From Humulus lupulus (taxonomy: Eukaryota > Streptophyta > Magnoliopsida > Rosales > Cannabaceae), in contig NC_084800.1 in the NCBI RefSeq assembly GCF_963169125.1, forward strand, positions 53,118,866 to 53,182,865: a DNA stretch of 64,000 nucleotides, given 5' to 3'. Both the position numbers and the translations under genes were made by a program. Shown here in pieces: positions 34,304 to 44,469 of the stretch. Positions within the stretch are counted from its first letter, which is position 1, and every line of letters starts with the position of its first letter. The notes under the pieces were generated by a model. That model did no database searches. It was not told the DNA's origin and saw only the letters and a program-made list of their open reading frames with translations.

Positions 34304-36620
34304 ATGACTTTCACAAGTTTTAATATATCTATTTCTTTCAATGGATCACAATTGTGTATTGCATGTTTGGAAAACGGGCTTTATATTCTGCGACCTAACG
34401 AACCCCTCGCTCTTAATAATGAGTTATTCAAAGTAGCTAAACCTAGGACCAATAAACGTCAAAAGATCGATATCGATAATATGATGTATTTATGGCACTT
34501 GAGACTAGGTCACATTGGCTATGATAGGATTCAAAGACTTACAAAGTACAGACCTTTGAGGGAACTCACCTTAGGTGAATTACCTGTCTGTGAATCTTGT
34601 CTAGAAGGCAAACTGACCAAGCGTCCATTCTCTGCAAAGGGTGATAGGGCCAAAGAACCACTTGGTCTTGTGCATTCAGATGTTTGTGGACCTTTGAATG
34701 TACAAGCCAGGGGTGGTATTGAGTATTTCGTCACTTTCATTGACGATTACTCTAGATACTCGTGTCTTTACCTAATGCATAGGAAATCAGAAACATTTTC
34801 AAAGTTTCAGGAATTCCTAGCAATGGCTCACAACCAATTAGGTAAAACGTTAAAGATCTTGCGATCTGATAGGGGTGGAGAATATTTGGATATGCAGTTC
34901 CAAGATCATTTAACTGAACTTGGGATTTTATCACAACTTACTGCCCCAGGTACTCTGCAACAAAATGGTGTAGCAGAACGCCGAAACAGAACTTTATTGG
35001 AAATGGTTAGATGCATGCTTAGTTACTCAACTCTACCAACTTCGTTCTGGGGACATGCAATTGAAACCGCAAATGACATTCTCAATGTTGTGCCGTCAAA
35101 ATCAATCCCCAAAACACCTTTAGAATGCTGGAATGGTCGTGAACCTAGTTTACGCCATTATAGAATCTGGGGGTGTCCCGCTCACGTCCTAAGGAAAAAG
35201 GAGGGAAAGCTAGAACCACGAACTGAAGTTTGCATGTTTGTTGGCTATCCTAAAGGTACTCGGGGTGGAATTTTCTACAGTCATTCAGAAAAGAAAGTGT
35301 TTACTTCTACAAATGCTACTTTTCTGGAAAATGACTATGTCCAGAACTTTAAACCTCGCAGCAAAGTAGTTTTAGAGGAGATGGTTAAAGAATTGACTCC
35401 AACCAATGTTCCATCGTCATCAACGCGAGTTGATGATGAAATTCCCACTCTTCATGTACAACCGACGCAAGTTGATTTAAATGAAGAAAGTACCACTGTT
35501 CCTGAGCAAACAGTCACGGAGCCTCATTGTAGTGGGAGGGTTTCTAGAAACCCAGTTCGCTATGGTTTGGATGGTGAAACCAATATGGTTGTTGGTGACA
35601 CTAGTGATGATGATCCATTGTCTTTCAAACAGGAAATGGCTAGCCCTAAAAAGGAACTATGGCTCGAAGCCATGAAACAGGAAATGGAGTCCATGTACTC
35701 AAATTCCGTCTGGGATCTTGTGGAAGCACCTAGTGACTTTAGGGCCATTGGGTGCAAGTGGATCTACAAGAAGAAACGAGGTGTTGATGGAAATATCGAG
35801 ACTTATAAAACTCGATTAGTGGCAAAGGGTTATACCCAAAGAGAAGGCGTGGACTACGAGGAAACTTTTAGTTCGGTAGCCATGCTCAAATCCATTCACA
35901 TCCTCCTATCCATAGCAGCTGCTCTCGACTATGAGATTTGGCAAATGGACGTCAAGACATCTTTTCTTAATGGAAAGCTTGACGAGGTCATTTATATGGA
36001 TCAGCCAGAAGGATTTAAAGTATCTGGACAAGAAGGAAAAGTTTGTAAGTTAAATAGGTCCATCTATGGACTTAAGCAAGCTTCTCGTTCCTGGAATCTT
36101 AGGTTTGATGAAATAATCAAAACCTATGGCTTTGAACAAAATATTGATGAGCCCTGTGTTTACCAACTGAAGGCAAATCAAATAGTGGTATTCCTGGTTC
36201 TTTATGTAGATGATATCTTACTCATTGGAAACAATGTTAAGAAATTATCAGATGTGAAGAATTGGCTGAGCACTCAATTCCAGATGAAGGATTTGGGTGA
36301 AGCAAGTTATGTTCTAGGTATCCAGATCATCAGGGATAGAAAGAACAAACTTTTAGCTCTATCTCAAGCAGCTTACATTGATAAAGTGCTTGAACGTTTC
36401 TCAATGAAAAATTCCAAGAAAGGGCGTCTACCGTCCCGCCATGGAATTCATCTTTCAAAGAAGCAGTCTCCCCAGACTCCTGAAGAGGAAGATGCAATGA
36501 GAAAAGTTCCTTACGCATCTGCAGTTGGAAGTCTGATGTATGCCATGTTGTGTACTAGACCAGATATCTGCTATGCAGTGGGAGTAGTGAGCAGGTATCA
36601 GTCAAACCCAGGACCGGAAC
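34304..36620 (+). pseudogene. Copia-2 integrase, RT and start of RNase H
   Basis: In the same frame as gag-protease after one stop. Domains in order: GAG-pre-integrase WHLRLGHIGYDRI; integrase core with the D,D,35E residues (HSDVCGPL, FIDDYSRY, LRSDRGGEY, NGVAERRNRTL); GCPAHV region; a variable linker; RT with CKWIYKKKRG, the MDVKTSFLNG motif, YGLKQASRSWN and the intact catalytic LYVDDILLIGN; then the connection to RNase H (YASAVGSLMYAM, TRPDICYAVG). It ends abruptly at NPGPE, where solo LTR C is inserted. Confidence 0.93.
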
Positions 36621-38895
36621 TGTAATGCCCCGGATTCCCTAATGTGGTTTAATGGCTAGATTAGTAGGCAGGGAGGGCCATAATTGTTTAATTATGCCAT
36701 TAAATGTGTTTATGCATGTTTATGAGAATTATATTATAATATAATGTTAATTGTATGCATGTCGATGATATGTGTTGAGACCACATTATGATGTGGGTTT
36801 GTTCGAGCTATTCGACATGAGACGATCTTAGAATATTGATTAGCAGTTTAGTCACAACAGGTTTAAGTGTCGGGACTTGGGTTGAGTCTCGGGGTGATTT
36901 TGATGATTAGAGCGTTGCCGGGAGATAAAGGGTAACGGGTTGTGAATTATTGGTGTTTGAGATTATTGAGGATAGCGAGAATTGGAGAGCGTTAATTATG
37001 ATTAACGAGATATGAGGAAAATACCAAATATGCCCTTGGGAGTCTTTAGAAACTATTAATTGACCTAGGGGTAAAATGGACATTTCACCCCTAGGATAGA
37101 CATAACCTTTGACAGCTGAAGAAGAAAGTGGAAAAACAGAGTATGCAAAAGAGTTCTCTCGTACCTTCTTCTCTTCACCTTTCTTTGTGGTTTTTGAACC
37201 AATTTTTGGGATTCAAGCTTGGGAAGCAAGTCTTGGGAGTTTGGGAGTGTGTTCCACCATTGAAGACCATCATAAGCCGAGCTTTGGGTAAGTTTCTAAC
37301 CGAGGTTTTCTCTGGTTTGACCTGTTCTGGTTTTATTTTGCAGCTGAGATTTCTAGGGTGAATTCATGGTTTTGTTGGGAGTTTTGGCTAGGGTTCCCAT
37401 GCTTGTGATGTTTGGGGTGTGTTATAATGGTTTTTGGGATCATTTGGCATCAAGAATAGGATTTGGAAGCTTGGAAATCGAGTTAGAATCGAAGGAGTTG
37501 AAGAAGGTCGGTTCAGGGGAGATTGGGTCTGGAGGTAGCGCTACAGCACCCACCTTAGGGCGTTATAGCGCTCCTCAGGAGGCTTTCTGGCACTTGGGTG
37601 GTTCTGAGTGTAGCGCTAGGGCGCTAGGGGTTGAGCGCTGTAGCGCTACCCTGTTCCTTCTAAGTCCCGTTTTGAGTGTTTTTAAGGGTTTTTGACTTGG
37701 GGTTTCAATCCTTAAGGCCCGGGATCGAATCTACTCACCGTGTGGGCATGTTTCGAGGTCCCAAGGGTGGTGCGTAGGTTAAGACCCTATTGTTATGGAT
37801 TCTCAATAATGGAGGTTATAATTGGCTGTGATTAGGTAACCGCTAAGGAACTAAAGGATCGATCGTTCTCAGGAGTCGTCTTTATCATACTTCTCGCTCG
37901 AACCTGAGGTAAGAAAATAGTGTATGAGTAAAGTTGCACCCTGTATAGGTATATGACATGCATGGTTTGATATTGAAGCATGTTGGTTGATATATGTGGA
38001 CGTGGATTGCATATTAAACGCTAGTGAACGCTGATTACCTGCTTATGACACTGACTAGTCAGGGACCGACTCTAAAGTCGATGATCACGCATTGAATGGC
38101 TCTATGGCATTAATGCGGGACCGACCCTAAGGTCGAAGAACTTATAAGCGCTTTCCTGGTCTACGACCAGATGACTATAGCCAAGGTATATGACCCCGGT
38201 GACCGTTTGTCACATGGCTAGGGGACGTTGTCCATAGCTTCGACTCTAGGGTCGAGAGGAAGGTTATGTTGGTGACTAATCACCATGCACCTGTCCTGAT
38301 CAAACTTATGAAATAACTTCTTATCAGTTAAGCCTTGGTGACCCTATCGTCACATGGCTAGAGGGAGTGATGCTCACTATTGTGACTTTTGGCTATTGTC
38401 ACCTACTCGCTTGGACTGATAGTCCTGAACGATTATTATGACTGTTGTTGATATTATGTCATGCTTTATTGTGTTTTCTTGCTGGGCCTCGGCTCATGGG
38501 TGCTTGTGGTGCAGGTAAAGGGAAAGAGAAGCTTAACCAACCCTGAGTGGAGAGCTTGGGCGATGTGATGTACATACAGGGCCGCTTGACCGCCACGGTC
38601 AAGGAGTTCTCAGAGGGACTAGGGGTTTACCCTAATTTTTGCCGCTTAGGCCGGCGGGGACTGTAAATTTGAAACTATAGTGACTCTTTTGTATTACAAA
38701 CTACTTGTAAATATTTTGAAAGGCTCATGAGTAGTTTATTTACTTAATGAAATGCATCCTTTCCGTTTTACTGGTTTTCCACTTTAACCTGATAATAACA
38801 CTTAGATCACGTTTATAACCAAAGGACTCGGGTAGCGGGTCAAATTTCCGGTTCACTGTTCACCGTAACTGTTCTGGGGTAACCAGGGCGTTACA
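36621..38895 (+). mobile_element. Solo LTR, family A copy C (2275 bp), TSD GGAAC
   Basis: Starts TGTAATGCCCC, ends GGGCGTTACA, flanked by GGAAC at 36616-36620 and 38896-38900. It interrupts Copia-2 in a conserved RNase H codon (NPGPE|HWIAVKH). Landmarks: the palindrome GTAGCGCTAC twice (37535-37544, 37640-37649) in a GC-rich block, GAGGTAAGAAAATAG near 37908, GCTGGGCCTCGGCTCATGGG near 38481, then GTGCAGGTAAAGGG. Small ORFs inside (about 60-110 codons) overlap the palindrome block and have no recognisable domain. Confidence 0.95.
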
Positions 38896-39463
38896 GGAAC
38901 ATTGGATAGCAGTTAAGCATATCCTGAAGTATTTGAGACGGACTAGAGATTATATGTTAGTCTACAAGGGTGGTGTTCTGAACCCTGTAGGCTACACCGA
39001 GTCAGATTTTCAGACTGATGTCGATGACAGAAAGTCTACTTCTGGAATGGTTTTTACTCTTGGGGGTGGAGCTGTGATTTGAAGAAGCATAAAGCAGTCT
39101 GCAATCTCAGATTCCACCATGGAGGCTGAGTACATAGCCGCGTCAGAAGCAGCTAAGGAAATAGTCTGTCTAAAGAAGGTCTATTCGGATCTTAGTGTTA
39201 TTCCAGAAATGGATAAACCGCTTATGTTGTTTTGTGACAATACAGGAGCGATAGCCAACTCAAAAGAACCTCGAAGTCACAAGAGGAGTAAGCATATAGA
39301 AAGGAAGTATCACATTATTCGAGAATATGTGGCCAGGGGAGATGTGAAGGTTATGAAGATTGCAACTGAAGACAATCTTGCGGATCCATTTACAAAGACA
39401 CTACCAGAAGCTACATTTGATAAGCATATCAAGGAAATAGGATTAGTAGAATTAAGGCATTAG
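38896..39463 (+). pseudogene. Copia-2 RNase H (3' part)
   Basis: The frame resumes from the last intact codon before solo LTR C: HWIAVKHILKYLRRTRDYML, then GYTESDFQTDVDDRKSTSG, an in-frame TGA at 39080-39082 where Trp is expected, then STMEAEYIAASEAAKEIVCL, LFCDNTGAIANSKEP, KHIERKYHIIREYV and DNLADPFTKTLPE. The product ends ELRH at 39463, followed by the polypurine stretch AGTGGGAG and the 3' LTR. Confidence 0.9.
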
Positions 39464-39487
39464 TTTCAATTAGTGCAAGTGGGAGTT

Positions 39488-41348
39488 TGTTGGGGTTTTA
39501 TGCCTTAATTGAAACCCAAATTCTTTGTAATCTCATTTTATTATCAATAAAAGAATAGAAATCATTTTTTGACTTGGTCAATCACTTTGCTCACATGTTT
39601 TATTTTCATGATTATTTGTTTAATATAAACTTCTATTAAATCCCGAGCATATAGCTAATCTTATTTATAGTGACGTAATCACAGTGGAATATAAATATGA
39701 TTATATGTTCAAAATAAGTTAGTCCTAAGATTAGTCAGTGCACTAGATTTACACTGACTTGCCAATCTACGATATGATCTACTTACACATTACAGTGTTA
39801 TGTTCTTTTCAGAACATTAGCAAAGTAAATAATATCAGATGTATATGTTACATCGGACAAGACTGATATTGACAGTTGATAAGATACGTAAACATACCGT
39901 TATTATCTATTCTAGTCATATCATATAGTTGACCATAGGTCAATTCATTCTCAATTCTGAGTGGTTAGTATTCTAACTGATTGTATTATTTGAGTTCTTT
40001 GACTTGTTCGTTACCAGCTTACCCTACGGACTAGCCCATACTTACATCTTAGGAACTCGGTAGTATAATTGAGTGGGAGTGTTAATCATAGATACGAACA
40101 TCTATAGCTTCTGATGAAGAAGTGAAACGATGGTTTCCTTTTAGTTTGGTTCAAGGTGTTAAATGATAGAGATCTCATTTCAATAATTAAATTAGTTTAC
40201 TGAAATATCATTTACAAGGAACTAAGTGTTTTAAGGATAAAATACAATGAGGGGTAAAACGGTATTTTAGTCCTATCTCATTGTAGACCGTCTATAGAGG
40301 ATTGAGTGATAATTATGGTTGTAACAATGGATAATTAATAGCGTATCTATATTTGTTATAGAGCGTTCTATGAATTCAAGAGTGCAATTCCGAGTCTATA
40401 GTGGAGTCACGAGGAATTAATAAGTTAGTAAATTTATTTGTTAGATTTATGATAACTTATTGGAGTTTGATTTCATAGGCCCATGGTCCCCATTGTACCT
40501 TGGATAAAATCATCTAGATAGTTTCAATTAATTGATTTAATCATCAATTAGAATTATCAAAGTTGACCAGGTCAATTTTGGATAGTTTCACAGAGTTGTG
40601 TAATTTTGAGAAGAAAAGAGAAATTATGGCAGATTTATTAATTAAGATAAATTGGTATCTAAATTAATAAATACATTTAAATCAAGGTTCAAATTATAAA
40701 TAATTAATTTGATAAAGGATTTAAATAATTATTTAATTAATTAAATCAATAGAAAATAATACAGGCCTTGATTTTAAGTCCAATGGGCTTATAATCAAAT
40801 GGGAAATTTCACGGGCCTATATCCCATGATAATTTCGACCTAGGGCTTCAAAATGGCTATTATTTTATTGATTTTTTTAATTAAATTAAATGGCCTAATT
40901 GAGTCTATAAAAGGAGTGCTTAGAGAGAAGATTTGAGAGACGACAGATAAGTCACAAGTCAGATAATCTGATAGTTTTATATTCTCTCTAAACACAAGTC
41001 CTTTTCTAAGCCACTTTGTTATTTTCTCTTCTTCTCTCTATATCTATCTCATGTGTTGAGAATTGCCCACACTAGTCTAGGTGGTTTTCTAAGGATACAT
41101 TGGAAGATCGTGAAGAAAATAGAAGATCGGTTCAGTTTCTTGATAATACTCTGTGACAGAGAGGATACAAGAGTTAGAGAAACTGAAGGAAGGACTCTTT
41201 AATTCCGCTGCGTATACTGTAAGTATTATATTATTTGTTTCTCTTTGAATTCAATTTTAGAAACATGTTTTAGGCTATCTCGTATTAATTTGTTTAATAT
41301 TAGATATACATAAAAATAAATAAAGATCTTGTATAAGCTAATCCAATA
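39488..41348 (+). repeat. 3' LTR of Copia-2 (1861 bp)
   Basis: TGTTGGGG... to ...ATCCAATA. The final CA has changed to TA and a few neighbouring bases differ (5' LTR: TTTTTCCAACA). Otherwise it is almost identical to 29111-30958 and carries 13 bases the 5' copy lacks near 40545. The polypurine run AGTGGGAG stands immediately before it. Confidence 0.92.
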
Positions 41349-42076
41349 GCTGCTTCATCCACATAAATTTTTTGTTCCAAACGAGATTCATGGGCCAAAA
41401 AAAGACTTGTAACATGCTTAAACGATACACTTTTTGATTTGGAGGTGACAAACACCATAAATGAATTGTACTCAACACTTAGCCCAACAAGTAGAAAAAG
41501 AACTTGATCTCTATCAGAAACTTTCTCAGAGACAGTTGCAAGTTGATCAATAAGACTTTTAACTTTGAGAATATAGTCCATCATAAAAGACGCACCTATC
41601 TTGATTGTTTGTATTTGGAGGCAAAGTTGAATGATTCGAGCATGAGAAGTGGAAGAGTAGTTCTGACGAAGAGCAAACCAAGTAGCAACGCTTATGTTAT
41701 GGCCAACGATCTGAGACAAGATCTTTTGAGTAAGAAATGAGTATATTCAACTACGGATTAGGCAATCTTTCCTATGTCAAGCAAGAAAAATAGGGTTTAG
41801 ACCAGGTGTGCCTTCAACATGTTGAGGAGGAGCCACATTTGTTCCATCAAGAAAGTCTTCAATGGCATTGGCGAAGATGACGTTCTCCATTTGCGTAGGC
41901 CATAGTAGAAAATTGGTGCGATCGAGTTTGACACCAAGTGTGTGATTCAGAGCTTGAGTGAGGGCAAAGAATTGTTGTTGTTGCGCTGTTAGTGCAGATA
42001 AAGATGAAATGGGAGGGGTGACTGCAGGAACATTGGGTTGAGCAAGAGTTGCAGAATCAACAGTGGTGGTCGCCAT
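41349..42076 (-). pseudogene. Copia-1: gag (UBN2-type), N-terminal part
   Basis: On the minus strand ATG at 42076 opens MATTTVDSATLAQPNVPAV, then KLDRTNFLLWPTQMENVI, the usual gag start. After a stop and short gap the stretch 41719-41349 carries ATWFALRQNYSSTSHARIIQ, DYILKVKSLIDQLA and DRDQVLFLLVGLSVEYNSF, the UBN2 core. It is cut at 41349 by Copia-2; the remaining gag lies below 29110. Confidence 0.85.
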
Positions 42077-42146
42077 TGAAGGAGAGTAGAAGAACTAGTA
42101 GAAGAAAGTGATGAAGAAGAGATGATAGAGTAAAAGTCTTATACCA

Positions 42147-42299
42147 TGTAAATTGTAGAAAGTAATTGTGGTAAAAGTCTCAGTAAAAGTCTGAGAGTAG
42201 GGCATCTTATTTATACTGAATGAGATACAAGAATAGCCAAACTAAATTACAAGAATAACCTCAAGAACTAACCAAGATTACAACTGAATAAAGTTAACA
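42147..42299 (-). repeat. 5' LTR of Copia-1
   Basis: On the plus strand TGTAAATTGTAG... to ...AGTTAACA. It matches the 16303-16470 LTR. On the minus strand it is followed at once by TGGTATAAGA, a recognisable tRNA-iMet-type primer site with one or two changes, then the gag leader. Confidence 0.8.
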
Positions 42300-42304
42300 T
42301 CGAG

Positions 42305-44469
42305 AACCATAAGCTAATGCTTTGACAATTGATAAGGAATCATAAAAGACATGTATGTTGTGCCACCCTTGATCCCATGCTCATTTAATAGCCATTATAA
42401 TTGCATTTAGTTTAGCCTCAAATGCAGACGAAGTTGCAGCAACTTATGTTTTCATTATTGTTACCATTGTGTTTCTTTGAATGATGCATCGACCAGTAGT
42501 GCATATTCAACGTTTGTTTTGATTTCCTTCGTGTTTTCTCCCTCATTTGGGCAAATTCCTGCTGCTGGATGTTGACACGGTACTTATTTGAACTCCTCAT
42601 ATCTACACCAAGTTTGTTGGGTTCCTTCCCCTATGTGTGCTTGTCCACCTCCCATCCAGAGTCTGACTCTAATTCTCCATATTGTGTTTATAAGACAAGC
42701 TATATAGGTGAGAATATCTTGGTGCTTTTCCTGAGGGAATTGTTCCAGCAGATTGTTTAGATAGTCAGCCCAATTACTTTCTCCAAAGCTCTGTGTTCAG
42801 AGTGCATTTGGTTCTATGAACCACAAGGCTCTAGCAAAATGGCATTGTTTGAAGATATGAACAATAGTCTCTTCCTCCTCGCCATATAAATAACATTGTT
42901 TATCATGTATGAATTTCAACTTGTCCTTTGTAGGAAAAGTGTCAGCAATTGCCCTCCACAAAGACATGCTCAAACAGGGATGTATTTCAGAATACCACAT
43001 TTTCTTCCATATGCTTCTTGCATCATGGAATTTGGTTTTCTGATCCTCAAAATACGTCAATTTAACCAAGAACTTTCCAATCGCATTTGCTTTCTAGATT
43101 AGTGTGTCTTCCTCAGGGAGGATTTGCAGTTTGCATATCTTCCTCCCAAGGTCCACGCCAAAGAGAGTTGTTACCACCTCAACGTTCCAATTCTCACAAT
43201 CTTTTTTCATCAAGTCTTGGACATAATTTAGATTACGATTTTGGCTCCTTAGAGATTCCATCAGCCGCTGAAATTCTGAGTACTTCGTCCACGGTATCCA
43301 TGGTTGTGTCCAAAGATCAATCTTTGAATTTCTTCCCACTAGACTAGAACCACCTTTTAGGGCTATGTTACAAGTCTCCATAATTCCCCTCCAAACCATA
43401 GAGTCACTGCTCTTGCTCTTAACAGTCCAGAAAAGTTTGCTTCTTGCACTACTTATCTTGAAATGCCTTCACCCATGGTATATTTGCGTTTGAGGCCAAT
43501 TGTCATCCTAATTTTTCCAAGAGTGCTCTATTGAGGTCCTCAAACCTTCTAAAGCCTAGCCCTCCACATCCTTTTGGTTGGGTAATTTTTTCCTATGCTT
43601 GAGTGGCGACAAAGTGTTGTTTGTTCGCCCCACCCATCTACCAGTAATGTCTGACTATAACATCCATTTCACGCCATAATGTGACCGGGATCTTGAATGT
43701 CGACATAGAGTACATTTGAATGCTCAAAGCCACTGATTGTATCATTGTTTTCCTCCTTGCCTGTGAAAGTAGTCTCATCCTCCACTCCTCCAATCTTTTC
43801 AGTATACTCTCTTTTAGTCTATTGAAATCCTCATTCTCCCGTCTTCTGGAAACAAATGAATTTTCCATATGCTTTTTGTCTCCCTTTGTGGTTTGAATTT
43901 GTAGTGTGTTCAAAATGGTCAATCTACGGGCATGCGGCGTGTTTCCAGATTTCATAATATTGGACTTATGTTTGCTACATAACTGGACTGACCATCTTTC
44001 ATAAGTGTACATGCATTTGTTGAAAGCCTAGGATTCCTTGATTGTTGCTCTGCTGAAAATGATATCTGCGAACATAAGGTGGGAAATGGTTGGAGCATCT
44101 TTAGAAATTTTGATCTGGTGGATGTTCCCCTGTTCTTGTTATCTTAGAATCAACTTTGTGAGGACCTTATTGCACATGAGGAACAAGTAAAGTGATACTG
44201 GATCTCCTTGGCAGAACCCTTTTGTTGGTTTGAACTTTTTTAGAGGCGAGCCATTCAGTAGGACAACAAATGATATAGAGGATACACATTGCATTATAAG
44301 TTTGCAAAAAGTATCACAAAACCCATTTGCTTTCATGACTTTTCTCAGGAAACTCCATTCTATGTGATCATATGCTTTATGCACGTCGATTTTTCACCGC
44401 ATAAGTCTTCATTTGCCTTTTTTCCTTTTGATAGTATGAACAATTTCTTGGGTTAGGATTGATGATTTT
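42305..44469 (-). pseudogene. LINE ORF2 fragment: RT, zf-RVT and RNase H
   Basis: Minus-strand pieces in order: 44384-44139, RT palm region (MHKAYDHIEWSFLRKVM, GFCQGDPVSLYLFLM); near 44070, the FADD active site decayed to FADI; 44012-43638, the post-RT region (RLKESILKRLEEWRMRLLS, ARRKTMIQSVALSIQMY); 43399-43094 and 43069-42797, the zinc-binding RVT domain (FPTKDKLKFIHDKQCYLYG, ETIVHIFKQCHFARALW); then from about 42430 the start of RNase H (AFEAKLNAIIMAIK). Many frame slips. It is interrupted at 44470 by solo LTR D and at 42304 by Copia-1. Confidence 0.85.

Larger units (their letters stand above)
29111..41348 (+). mobile_element. Copia-2: nearly intact Angela/BARE-like Copia element, TSD GCTGC
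   Basis: Two long LTRs (29111-30958 and 39488-41348) are nearly identical, and GCTGC flanks the element exactly (29106-29110, 41349-41353). Order: 5' LTR, primer site TGGCCTGAGAGC, a 2.4-kb leader, gag-protease, GAG-pre-integrase, integrase, RT, RNase H (split by solo LTR C), polypurine AGTGGGAG and 3' LTR. The RT and RNase H sequence and the 1.85-kb LTRs resemble the Angela/BARE lineage. Two in-frame stops and the solo LTR make it non-functional. It is inserted in the gag of Copia-1 and is the youngest full element here. Confidence 0.92.
16303..42299 (-). mobile_element. Copia-1: decayed Ty1/copia element holding all nested insertions
   Basis: The two short LTRs (16303-16470 and 42147-42299) are flanked by TCAAG (16298-16302) and TCGAG (42300-42304), a 5-bp duplication with one mismatch. 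Read on the minus strand the order is LTR, TGGTATAAGA (a primer site like the tRNA-iMet type, directly after ...TTTACA), gag, protease, GAG-pre-integrase, integrase, RT, RNase H, a polypurine tract (GAGGGGGC) and LTR. Nested insertions split it into seven coding pieces. Without them it would be about 5 kb. Many stops and frame slips make it a dead, old copy. Confidence 0.85.

Noticed and set aside
37109..37695. ORFs of 60-109 codons in solo LTR C
   Set aside because: Different frames, no shared protein between LTR copies, and they run through the palindromic block; chance ORFs.
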